DNA of 64,000 nt from Planctomycetota bacterium (lineage in GTDB: Bacteria; Planctomycetota; MHYJ01; WSZJ01; JACPWG01), in NCBI GenBank assembly GCA_016197205.1, contig JACPWG010000007.1, forward strand, positions 1 through 64,000. Reading direction: 5' to 3'. The position numbers and the translations under genes are program-made. Below the pieces are notes generated by a model, which was given only the letters and a program-made list of their open reading frames with translations, was not told the DNA's origin and made no database searches. Position 1 is the first letter of the stretch; each line of letters starts with the position of its first letter. Shown here piece after piece: positions 53,521 through 62,300 of this stretch.

Positions 53521-54459
53521 CTACGGGTCCTCCGTAGGCTGGGGCACGCCGAGGAGACGGGCGACGCGGCGCATGCCCTCCTGGTCCTTGCAAGAGCGGC
53601 GCGGATTGCCCATGCCCGAGTTCAGCTTGAACGCCCGCGTGTAGTAGTCGAGGGAACGTTCGTAGTCGCGCTGGGCCTCGCGGAGGACGGCCAGGTGGTT
53701 GAGGTTCACGGCCTGGCCGTCGAGGTTGCCGATTTTCTCGTCGATGGCGAGGCCACGTTCGTAGGCGTCAAGGGCAAGGGAAGTCTCGCCGAGGGCCTCG
53801 TGGGCCGCGCCCAGGTTGGTCAGGTTCGAGGCGATCCCCTCTTGGTCGTCTTCGGCGGTGTTTTTTTCGAGCGCGGCGGTCAGGTATTGGATGCCGCGGG
53901 CCGGCTCGCCGGACTTTCGATAGGCGACTCCGATGTTGTTGAGGAGCACGGGTTCCAGCACACGGATGCCCGAGCTCGTGGAGAGTTCCAGGGCCTTCTT
54001 GTAGTCGTCGAGCGCCGCGTTCGGCCGGCCGGTGGCGCTCTTGACATTGCCCAGATTGTTGAGGGACCGGAGCTGGCCCTCGACGTCCCCTTCCTCCAGA
54101 CTCAGCCGGAGGGCGGTCTCGTAGTGCTGCTCGGCCTCCTGTGCCTGCCCGAGACTCTCGTAGGCGGAGCCGAGGTTGGACTCGCAGCGCGCCATGCCCT
54201 TGCGGTCATGGCTTTCCTCGGCCATCTTCCGGGCCTCCTGGAAGTGGACGAGGGCCTCGCTGACGCGCCCTGTCTCGAGGGCGCGGACGCCCATCTCGTT
54301 CCACCGCGCGGAGGCAGGCCGAAGCGACTCGGTCTGGAGCTTCTGGTCGGCCTTGCACGAGGCGCACGTCGCGGCGACGAGGGCGAGGGCGGCGACGAAG
54401 AGGGCGCGGCGGCGGCACAGGCCGGCCCCACGGCCCGTTCGCCTAGCGATTCTGGTCAT
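53521..54459 (-). CDS. TPR lipoprotein-like protein of the pilus operon (PilF/PilW-like role)
   Basis: 312 aa. Basic N-terminus, hydrophobic signal at about 18-33 and Cys-containing cleavage region (AATCASCKAD) indicate a lipoprotein or secreted protein. About six TPRs follow (RVSEALVHFQEARKMAEESH; GQAQEAEQHYETALRLSLEE; GETSLALDAYERGLAIDEKI). Its start overlaps the secretin stop by 17 bp. A TPR lipoprotein encoded with a secretin usually acts as pilotin (PilF/PilW), helping secretin multimers reach the outer membrane; that role is inferred from context. The last 30 residues are charged and not repeat-like. Confidence 0.75.
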   Translation of the reverse strand: MTRIARRTGRGAGLCRRRALFVAALALVAATCASCKADQKLQTESLRPASARWNEMGVRALETGRVSEALVHFQEARKMAEESHDRKGMARCESNLGSAYESLGQAQEAEQHYETALRLSLEEGDVEGQLRSLNNLGNVKSATGRPNAALDDYKKALELSTSSGIRVLEPVLLNNIGVAYRKSGEPARGIQYLTAALEKNTAEDDQEGIASNLTNLGAAHEALGETSLALDAYERGLAIDEKIGNLDGQAVNLNHLAVLREAQRDYERSLDYYTRAFKLNSGMGNPRRSCKDQEGMRRVARLLGVPQPTEDP

Positions 54460-56152
54460 AGTTTCGGTCCCTCAAATTCGGGGTGACCCACTGCTGGCCC
54501 GAGCGGTTCTTCAGGTAGCGCGTGCTGTCGGCTTCCGGCCGGAAGGGAGTGTTCTTGTCGGCGGTGAAGCTGGTCTCATCCTTCACGATGGAGGGGGTGA
54601 TCATGATGACGATCTCGTTCTTGCTCGTGAGCAGGCTCTTCTGCTTGAACACCGGCCCGATGAGCGGGAGGTCGGACAGGATGGGGATGCCCGCGGAGCT
54701 GGCGTCGCGCTTCTCTTCGATCAGGCCCCCGAGGATCAGCGTATTCCCATCCCTCACAATGACGTTCGTCGTGAGGGTGGTGGTGTCCTCGCTCGGGACG
54801 CCGTTGACGACCTGCCCGTTGGAAATGGTCGGCGTGACCTCCATGCCGACGTCGCCGCTGGGGAACACGTGGGGCGTGATCGAGAGCAGGGTGCCGACGT
54901 CCAGGAAGCTCACCGTCTGGGTCGTGGTGGTCGCGGAGGTGGACGCCGTGAGGAACCCGATCCGCGAGCCGACCTGGAGGCGCGCCGGTTTTTCATGCAG
55001 GGCCATCAGTCGCGGATGAGACAAGAGCTGCAAATTCACGCTGGTCTGAAGCGCCTCGAGGACGGTCGTGATCGAATGCTGCGTCGTCGAAAGCAGGAGG
55101 CCAGCGCCAGGCGTGGTGATATTCGCCGGGTCCGTGATCCCGATGAGACTGCCGCGGGACCCCAGGTCATCGACGGCGCGCCCGGCGACGTTCCCCTGCT
55201 GCTGTCCCCCGTTGGCGTCGACGGCGAGGCTCGACAGGACGCCCGTGGTGGAGGTCGCCCACTCCCCGAGCTGGGCGAACTTCTGGAAATTCACGCCGTA
55301 CTTCTCGTTGTCCGTCAGCTTGACGGAGATCACCGCGGCCTCGATCATGACCCGGGGGATGGTCTTGTCGAGGAGCGGAAGGGCCCTTTTGAGGTTCTGC
55401 TTCGCGACCGAATTCCCGGTGGAGAGAATCATGCCGCTGTTGTTATCCACCGTGAGCCCGCCTGCCACCGTCTCAGGACCGCTCGAGGCCGTCGCCAGCG
55501 AGGCCAAGATCGTCTTTGGATCCGCATATCTCGCCCTTAACCCCATCACTCCGTCCCGCTCGGTGTCTCCGTCCAAGTCCGGCGTGTCGAAGCGGGCGAT
55601 CAGCTTTCGCAGGACGTCCAGATCCGCGGCCTTAGTCTTCACGATGAGGGTGTTCGACGACGCATCCTTCGTGAGGGAGGGGGTTCCGGCTCCCGCGGCG
55701 CCACCGACCGCCCCCCCGCCGAGGTGCGGAGTGAGGATCTTGACCAGTTGTTCCATGCTCTTGTAGCGCACGACGAAGGTCGCGATCTGCAGCGCGTCCT
55801 GCGGCACGAGGGAGATGATGTCCCCCTCCACGCGCGCCCCGATCCCCGACTGACGAAGGACGCTCAGAAACGCGTCCTTGAAGGACACGCGCTTGAGCTC
55901 GATCGAAGGGAGGTCCCCCTTGATCGTCTCCGGGATGAGCAGGTTCAGTTCCGCGTCCTGGGCCATGATCTGCAGGATGGCCCGAACGGGGGCGTTCGTG
56001 AAGGAGAGCGACACAAGGCGGTCCCTCTCGTTCAACAGACGCACGAGATCCTGCGATTCCAGATCCTTGAATCCATCCTGGGCCCCAAGCGGGCTCGACA
56101 GCAGAAAGCCGAGGGCGGCGCTCCCCAGCCCGAGCCATTTGCTCCGGCGCAT
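54443..56152 (-). CDS. pilQ: Secretin of a type IV pilus/type II secretion system (PilQ/GspD-like)
   Basis: 569 aa. Signal peptide at 1-24 (GSAALGFLLSSPLGAQ). N-terminal secretin/TonB short domain with N0-N1 motifs (VSLSFTNAPVRAILQIMAQD; IELKRVSFKDAFLSVLRQSG). A linker with Gly/Ala repeats lies near 155, an N-domain (SSNTLIVKTKAADLDVLRKL) follows, and the secretin core covers about 290-520. The core ends in the signature VRDGNTLILGGLIEEKR, GIPILSDLPLIGPVF. The core forms the outer-membrane pore. AMIN domains typical of PilQ are not evident, so the protein is between PilQ and GspD in form. The gene overlaps the TPR gene downstream and follows the GspC-like gene by 42 bp. Confidence 0.9.
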   Translation of the reverse strand: MRRSKWLGLGSAALGFLLSSPLGAQDGFKDLESQDLVRLLNERDRLVSLSFTNAPVRAILQIMAQDAELNLLIPETIKGDLPSIELKRVSFKDAFLSVLRQSGIGARVEGDIISLVPQDALQIATFVVRYKSMEQLVKILTPHLGGGAVGGAAGAGTPSLTKDASSNTLIVKTKAADLDVLRKLIARFDTPDLDGDTERDGVMGLRARYADPKTILASLATASSGPETVAGGLTVDNNSGMILSTGNSVAKQNLKRALPLLDKTIPRVMIEAAVISVKLTDNEKYGVNFQKFAQLGEWATSTTGVLSSLAVDANGGQQQGNVAGRAVDDLGSRGSLIGITDPANITTPGAGLLLSTTQHSITTVLEALQTSVNLQLLSHPRLMALHEKPARLQVGSRIGFLTASTSATTTTQTVSFLDVGTLLSITPHVFPSGDVGMEVTPTISNGQVVNGVPSEDTTTLTTNVIVRDGNTLILGGLIEEKRDASSAGIPILSDLPLIGPVFKQKSLLTSKNEIVIMITPSIVKDETSFTADKNTPFRPEADSTRYLKNRSGQQWVTPNLRDRNYDQNR

Positions 56153-56194
56153 TCGATCCTCCTCCTTTTCGTACCACGGAATGAGCGTGCCGTC

Positions 56195-56968
56195 CTAGCG
56201 GGCCTCCGAGGCCCCCCCCACGCACAGGTCCTGATAGCGCGTCGGATCCGAGCTGTTCGCGATGCGGATCCCATCGACGCGGATCTCTTCGATCTTCCAA
56301 CCGGGCTCCACTTCCTGGCCCGGCTGGCGCGTTTCGCCGTCCACGATGGCCCGGGCGAAGCCGGTCGAAGGGGACACGTAGACGCCGAGCACGAGGTGGG
56401 TTCGCGGACGCGCCGCAGCGATGCCGGTCGCGACGCCCGTCGAACCCGTCGGGTCGCTCGGGGCGGAAGCCCGCTGTCGGGCCGCGGCGACCGGAGGCGG
56501 CGGCAAGGCACGAATCGGCGCCGGGGAAACCTCCAGCAGCGCGCTGCCGGCGGGCGCGGGGGCCGGCGAGTCCGGCAGGATGTCGCTGTCCAGCGGCTCC
56601 GTGCCACCGGACGCCAGCCTCGGCAACTTGGGACGCACGAGCGCGTCCGCACCAGGCGCCGTAGGCACGGCGGCAGGGCTCGGGGTCGCCTGCGCCCCGA
56701 AGTCCACCGCTTCGCCGACCCCGACGCCGGGCCCTGCCTGCTCCGTGGCGGCCGACGCTCGACCCCTCGAAGCGACCGCGGCAGCGGGCGCGGCGACGAG
56801 GGGCTTCTCCGGACCGACCCGGGGCGTCGAGTGCGCGCCCGCGGTGGCGCTTTCCTCCGCTCTCCGCACGAAGTTCGCCTGGTCTCTGAGACGCGTTCCC
56901 TCCACGAGGGCGACCAGCAGGGCGGGCACGAGAGCCAGGACGCCGACCATGGCCTTTTTCAGGTTCAT
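56195..56968 (-). CDS. GspC/PilP-like inner-membrane protein 2
   Basis: 257 aa. One N-terminal membrane segment (residues about 6-24), then a Pro/Ala-rich spacer of about 160 residues. A C-terminal domain of about 60 residues follows (LVLGVYVSPSTGFARAIVDG; GQEVEPGWKIEEIRVDGIRI), matching the homology region of PilP/GspC that docks onto the secretin. ATG 56968 (MNLKKAMVGVL) is preferred to the frame from 57013. It lies 42 bp upstream of the secretin gene. It is the second protein of this architecture in the operon. Confidence 0.7.
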   Translation of the reverse strand: MNLKKAMVGVLALVPALLVALVEGTRLRDQANFVRRAEESATAGAHSTPRVGPEKPLVAAPAAAVASRGRASAATEQAGPGVGVGEAVDFGAQATPSPAAVPTAPGADALVRPKLPRLASGGTEPLDSDILPDSPAPAPAGSALLEVSPAPIRALPPPPVAAARQRASAPSDPTGSTGVATGIAAARPRTHLVLGVYVSPSTGFARAIVDGETRQPGQEVEPGWKIEEIRVDGIRIANSSDPTRYQDLCVGGASEAR

Positions 56969-57558
56969 CTGCGGGGCCTCCCTCGAAGCTGGGGAAAAGT
57001 GCGAAGCGGCCACTGGTACTTTCGTCCATTCCGCTCGAACACTTTACCGGTCCCAAGGTGGGAGTCCCGCGGGGCGAGGCTGCAAGACGATCGCAGACGC
57101 TTCGAGCTCCCAAGCGGAGGGGGGGCACCGCGCACTCCACCGGCTTGCAGCCAGGCACGGGCGCTCCCAGGGGACGCCCCGACGTCGGGTGGCCGGCCCT
57201 TTCGAGGTGGTGTTGCAAGATTTTCGCTCGCCTCCAGCATGAGATTCACTTGAGCCTGCGGCATGAGACCGCTTTCTGGTGCAGGGCTTCCGCGCCGCAT
57301 CCGCACCCGCGCCCGCACCCGCGGGGGGCGTCCGAAGCACTTTGTCACTTCCCGTCGAGCCGGCACCGAACCCAACGGGCTGCGTGACTTTCACCCGAGT
57401 TGTCCCGCCGGTGCAGGGCGGAAGCCCTGCACCACAAGGGCCGTGGTCAGGTGAAAAAAACACCGGGAAGTGCACGACCTCCGCCAATTGGGCATCTGAG
57501 CCCCCGTTTCGGAAGGGGAGCAGGGTTCCTGCCACCTTGAAAGGCCCGGCTGGGTGGG
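56969..57558. other. Gene-free 590-bp gap inside the pilus operon
   Basis: The gap lies between the two GspC/PilP-like genes. It contains a copy of the CACCGCGCACTCCACC repeat (57128-57183) and a hairpin GTGCAGGGC-GGAA-GCCCTGCAC at 57411-57432. Such a gap within an otherwise compact operon suggests that repeats have accumulated after insertion, or that a promoter for the secretin part lies here. I cannot point to one. Confidence 0.5.
57411..57432. repeat. Palindromic hairpin GTGCAGGGC-GGAA-GCCCTGCAC
   Basis: A 9-bp perfect stem with a GGAA tetraloop. It resembles the GCGCGGGCC-GGA-GGCCCGCGC units in loop and architecture but has a different stem, so it may be a sister family. Confidence 0.55.
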
Positions 57559-58482
57559 CTAGGGCGAGGTGTGATCCGTACTTAGCGCCCGCGCAAAAAT
57601 AACTGCGCAGATTCGGACCTCGCGGCTCCTGGGGGCGCGGCCCTCGGGGCCGGGCTGCGCGGGCCGGAGGCCCGCGCCCCCAGGCATCGGTCGATCTGGC
57701 GTCGGGCTGTTGTTCGTCCCCTGATTCGAGAGCGGGACGCCGGGCGGGGTCGGCCCCGAGGGGGCGGCGCCTGGCGGCGCGTTCTTGGCCGCAAGCTCAG
57801 CCTCGGCCCGCTTCGCCACCTCGAGCGGGGAGAGCTTGTGAACGAACCTGTCGTCGCTCCCCTCCTTGCTGAGCCTGACTCCCGTCTCGGTGATTTCGGC
57901 GACCTTCCAGCCCTCCGCCACCGGATCGTTCACGCGCACGATGGCGTCGTCCATGTAGGCGGCGGAGAAGCCGTTCCCCCAGGAGAGGTAGAGACCTGTG
58001 AGCTTGAAGTCGTGCTCCACCTTCGGAGTCTCGACGACCGGTCGTTCGACGACTCTCTTGTCGGGGTCCACGACGGGCATCGGCACATCCACGAACGGGT
58101 CGCTCTTGATCCCCGCCTTCTCCGCGGCTTCCTGCTGCATCGCGATCGGGTCCTCTTGCGAAGTCCCCAACCCGAGGGCACGGAGCTGGTCCTCGCTCAA
58201 CACTTCGCCATCCTCTCCGGCGCCGCTGCCGTCAGCGCCCCCCGCGGCCGGAGGGGGCGTCGAACCGGGCGGCCGGGGTCCCGGCGCCGTGGGCTGGGTC
58301 GCGGCCTGACCGGCCCTGGAGGGGTCGGTCGCCGTCGGGCTGTTCTGGTCCGTCGTCGTCGTCGGCGGCGGAGCGGTATTCCGAGGCCCCTTCTGGTAGG
58401 TCTGGTACGCGTCCCAAACCAGGTATCCAAGGATGGGCGCGCCCATCAGAATGATGATGACCTGCTTGAGTTGGCTCTTCAT
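57559..58482 (-). CDS. PilP-like inner-membrane protein 1 with repeat-derived C-terminal tail
   Basis: 307 aa. One membrane segment lies at about 8-24 (IIILMGAPILGYLVWDAY). A Pro/Thr/Gly-rich linker runs to about 90. The PilP/GspC homology domain is near 155-215 (FKLTGLYLSWGNGFSAAYMD; VAEGWKVAEITETGVRLSKE). PilP bridges PilNO and the secretin. The last 45 residues (from about RPMPGGAGLRP) are not PilP-like: they translate the GCGCGGGCC palindrome at 57657-57677 and the sequence beyond it. The gene follows pilO by 15 bp. Confidence 0.75.
   Translation of the reverse strand: MKSQLKQVIIILMGAPILGYLVWDAYQTYQKGPRNTAPPPTTTTDQNSPTATDPSRAGQAATQPTAPGPRPPGSTPPPAAGGADGSGAGEDGEVLSEDQLRALGLGTSQEDPIAMQQEAAEKAGIKSDPFVDVPMPVVDPDKRVVERPVVETPKVEHDFKLTGLYLSWGNGFSAAYMDDAIVRVNDPVAEGWKVAEITETGVRLSKEGSDDRFVHKLSPLEVAKRAEAELAAKNAPPGAAPSGPTPPGVPLSNQGTNNSPTPDRPMPGGAGLRPAQPGPEGRAPRSREVRICAVIFARALSTDHTSP
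57657..57677. repeat. REP-like palindrome within a coding tail
   Basis: A perfect GCGCGGGCC-GGA-GGCCCGCGC unit, followed by CCCCCAGGCA exactly as at 53464-53484. It falls inside the 3' end of the PilP-like gene and encodes the PGGAGLRPA stretch. Confidence 0.7.
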
Positions 58483-58497
58483 GATCCCACCGACTCC

Positions 58498-59064
58498 TCA
58501 CTTTTCCGGCTGCGGCTCCTGGAAGTACATCGAGATCTTCATCGAGGCCGAGAGGATGCCCTTCTCCTTCACGCCCTTGGGCGCGATTTCGAGTTCGTCG
58601 ATCGAGATCGCGTAGGGGAGCACCATCAGGCATTGCAGGAGGTTGGCGATTTTCTCGTAGCTGCCCGAAACCGTCATGTCGCGCCACAAGCGCTTGACCT
58701 TCTTCGCCGGATCGGCGACCGGCGTCCATTGCGTGCGCTGGTCGACCGTCACCTGGGACTTCTCCACGGCCTTGCCGACCTCGACGCCGCCGTCGTCGAT
58801 CTTCTCGACGCCGGGGAGGAGGAGCTGGTCGTTCTGCAATTGGGCCCTGACCCACTTCATCTTTTCTTCCAGGCCTGGAATGATGCGCGCGATGAGCTCT
58901 TCCTGCTTCATCAGCTCATCGTGCCCCTTCACGTAGTCCTGGTTCAACTGCTGCTGGCGCTTGGCGACCGGCTGATACAGGAAGACGAAGATCCCGATCA
59001 TCGCGAAGAATTTCGCGACCAGCGAAGTCGAGCTCATGGCCCACACCGGTACAAAGCGAAGCAT
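58498..59064 (-). CDS. pilO: PilO-like pilus assembly protein
   Basis: 188 aa. One membrane segment lies at about 12-31 (SLVAKFFAMIGIFVFLYQPV). A coiled-coil stretch follows (QQLNQDYVKGHDELMKQEEL; EKMKWVRAQLQNDQLLLPGV), then a ferredoxin-like fold (RLWRDMTVSGSYEKIANLLQ; GILSASMKISMYFQE), as in PilO. GGAGGTG six bases before ATG 59064 fixes the start over GTG 59073. With PilN it forms the inner-membrane alignment complex connecting PilM to PilP and the secretin. Confidence 0.85.
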   Translation of the reverse strand: MLRFVPVWAMSSTSLVAKFFAMIGIFVFLYQPVAKRQQQLNQDYVKGHDELMKQEELIARIIPGLEEKMKWVRAQLQNDQLLLPGVEKIDDGGVEVGKAVEKSQVTVDQRTQWTPVADPAKKVKRLWRDMTVSGSYEKIANLLQCLMVLPYAISIDELEIAPKGVKEKGILSASMKISMYFQEPQPEK

Positions 59065-59138
59065 GGTTCCCACCTCCTAGCGCGGATGCCCGCGGGCAAG
59101 TTTTCGAATCGTCGGTCGTCCCTCGCTCCCGGCCTCAG

Positions 59139-59368
59139 TACCGCCCCACGCAATTGGGTGACCAATTTTCTCGGCGATTTTGGCCGCCCGCGTCGTTGCG
59201 CTCGCTCGCCGTAGTTCTCCGTTACTACGCCTCGCTCGCGCGCCTAGCGGGCGGCCAAACTTGCCTTCGCCTCTTGGTCACCGACTTCCGTGGAGCGGTA
59301 CTCCGCTGCACGCCCGTGCAGAGCGAAGGGCGGGAAGCGGGAAGCGGCCGGTCGCGAGCGGTGCGGTA
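59139..59368 (+). mobile_element. Family B miniature element, copy 4 (162-bp core plus 68 bp)
   Basis: CTCAG lies at 59134-59138. The 162-bp core ends with GGAGCGGTA at 59300, followed by CTCCG and not CTCAG. A second TGCGGTA end followed by a true CTCAG occurs at 59369-59373, giving a 230-bp unit bracketed by CTCAG. The right CTCAG contains the TGA stop of the ParA-PilM-PilN gene. This is either an extended variant or two successive insertions. Confidence 0.78.
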
Positions 59369-59369
59369 C

Positions 59370-62300
59370 TCAGGACGCCTTCGGCCACTTCAGCGTACAA
59401 GTCACCCGAAGGTTGTACGGCTGTCCGGCGGGCTTTTCCTCGCTGAACGAGTCCGGGTTCGCCTCCAGGAAGAACGGGGACTTCCCGAGGAGCTTCCAGA
59501 AGGGTTCCCGGATCGACGAGAACTCGGTCAGACTCTCCACGGCCACGCTCGCGTGAATCTCGATGGCGTCCTTGAGTCGCTCGGTGGTCGCGCCCGTGCT
59601 CTTGGCGAACGCGGGATAGACGATCTTCTTGAGGTACAGCTTCTCTTTGAGGTCCCTGTGGTGGAGAAGGTTCGCGATTTCCACCAGGATGCCGTAGAAC
59701 TTGATCGGTCGAGGGACGATCTGCTCGGCGTACTTGCGCTTTCGTTTCAACTCCCGGACGAGGAGCTCGAACTCGCGCGCCTTCTTGAGCTGGTCCTTCA
59801 GGCTGGCATTCCGGTCCCGCTGCTGGGTCAAGAGGTTTTCGAGCTGATTCGCGGAGGACCGCTGGGCCCACCAGAAGACGAGGACCATGAGGCAGACGCC
59901 GATCCCGACCACGTTGATGACGCGATCCAGGGAGGCCAGCGCGTTCGACAACCGCCCGCGCGGCAGGAGGAAGTCGATGCGGGGCTCGTCTTGGAGCGCC
60001 AGGCCGACGGCGACGGCGAGCGCGGGCCCGTACGCCTTGGCCTCGCGCCGCAGCTCTTCGGGCACGTCGATGTTCCGCCACGGGTCGAGCAGCTCGACCT
60101 GCAGGTCGTCCACGAGGAACTCGAGGATTTCCTGCGCTCGGATGCCGCAGAGGTAGACCTGCTCGACGCGCATGGTGCGCACGGACTGATGGAAGTACTC
60201 CAGGGACATCATGATCTCCGAGACGAAGCGCTTGGTGCTCTTCTTCTCTGGGGCCTTCACCTCGGCGGCCCCTTCCTCGGCCGCGGGCGTCTCGCCGGTG
60301 TTGGGCTCGGAGGCCTCGAGCCCGAGCAGATCCTTGGCGCCGATGCCGATGTCACGACAGAACTCGAGGCCTGCGCTGCCGTACACGGCGAGGACCGTGG
60401 AGGCGAAGCCGACGTTCAGCACCGCGGCCGCCTGGCGGGGAGCGACCAGCTTCGAGCGCCGGACGAGGTTTTCCAGCGCGAAGACGTCCGGGGTGACGGA
60501 TTGGACGGCCAGCCCTGCGCGCTGGACGGCCGAGGTACGGAGCTCGACCCGCTCGGGATCCGCCGCGCAGCCGAAGATCTTCTGCCGGCCGCCGACTTCC
60601 TCGCCCTCCGCCCGCTTGTTGCAATACCGGATGAGGGCGGTGTCGGGGGAGAACGGGAGGCCCTTGGCGAGGTGCTGCCACCGCAGCGTCTCGCTGATCT
60701 CCTTCTCCCCCACGGTGGGACGGCTGAAGGGCTTGACGACGACGGAGTTGCCGGAGATGTTGCAGTGGGCGCTGTGCATGCCCGGCAAGGACTTTCTCTT
60801 CATCGCGCGGAGGGTACGCGCCAGGGCGATCTCCAACTCCTCGTCTGGAACGTCGGGAATGCGTTCCAGCGCGAAATTGGAGAGGACGGGCGGCTTGCGT
60901 CCGCTCACGCGGAGTTGGACCACGTGTACGCTGGCGCCGCCGATATCCACGCCCGCATGGAGGCGCCCGGAGGCGACGCCGGACGCGGCGGCCCGACGCG
61001 GGGCCTGCGTTTCGCCGGCGACCGGCACGGGCGGGCCGCTGAGGGTCGCGGTCACGTTACCCGGTCCCGGCATGCCGGCTGCGGAACCCGAGACCACGGT
61101 TTCCCCGCCGTAGCCGGCGGCGCCGGTCGCAGCCATGCTGGAGCCCGGGGGGACCGGCAGAGCTACGGTGACGCCGGTCGGTCCGGCGGTGGGAAACCCG
61201 GGCATCGGGACGCTGAAGCCGCCGCCCGCGACCTGGGTTGCCTGTGCGGGAGCACCCGGCATGGCGACGGTGGGCGGGAAGGCCGCGGCCTGGCCCATCG
61301 GGGAGGCCGGCCCGCCGGCGAAGGGCGCGGTGACCTGGCCGGTCGGCGCCTGCCCGGTAAGGGGATCCATGCGGGCCACATCCGGCGGGGACATCATTTG
61401 GGTGGGCATCGGCATGCCGCCGTACATGCCCCCCGACGGGGCGCCGGGGTAAGCGCCGGGCATGCCCGCGGGCGCTGAAGCCTGAAGGGCGTTCGGCGCA
61501 AGCAGGGTCGCCGCCGGCAGGCCGAGGCCGGGCAGGGGCGTGGACGATCCCAGCAGCGCCGCCTGGAAATCGCCTTGCGGCGTGAGCATGGTGGCGGCCG
61601 GCACGTTCGGCGTGCTCCCGCCGCGGATGTCCTTCACCAGATCGGTCAGCCCCTGCGGCGTCGCCGTGATCTGCCCCTCGCTCGGGACCGCGGGCATGTC
61701 GGTACTCGTGCCGGAGAGGTCGTTTGCTTTCAGCACCTCGAGGACCATGTCTTTGTAGTCCTGGGCCCCCGGCGCGTCCGAACGATAATAGAAGATGGGC
61801 TTCTTGGCCCAAGCCGCCTCCTGGAAGGAGGTGTCCTTGCGGATGAGCGTGTTGAAGGCCTGGGCGTTCCACTCCTTCTGCGCGCTTTCGAAACTGTCGC
61901 CGGTGGCCTGCACATCCGGCTGGTGAAAGGTCCAAAGCCAGTCGATGCGGCCGGTGATCGGATTCCCCTGCCCCATGAGCCGGCTGATCAGATCCATGAG
62001 TTGGGCAATGTCATCACGGAACGCGGACCCGCGCACCACGGGCACGATGAGCTGGTCGGCGGCGACGATCGCGTTCGAGGTCAGGAGGCCGCAGCTCGGC
62101 GGCGAGTCGACGATGATGAAATCATATTCTTCGCGGACCGTGGAAAGCTGCATGTGGAGCACGGTCTCCTGGCGGCCGCCGGAGCTGGTGGGCTGGGATT
62201 CCGCGCCGCCGAGGCTGACATTCGCGGGCAGGACTTCGAGGCCGGAGTAGGAGGTCTTGGTGATCGCCTCCGGCAGGGCGGCCCGCGGGCCGAACAGGGC

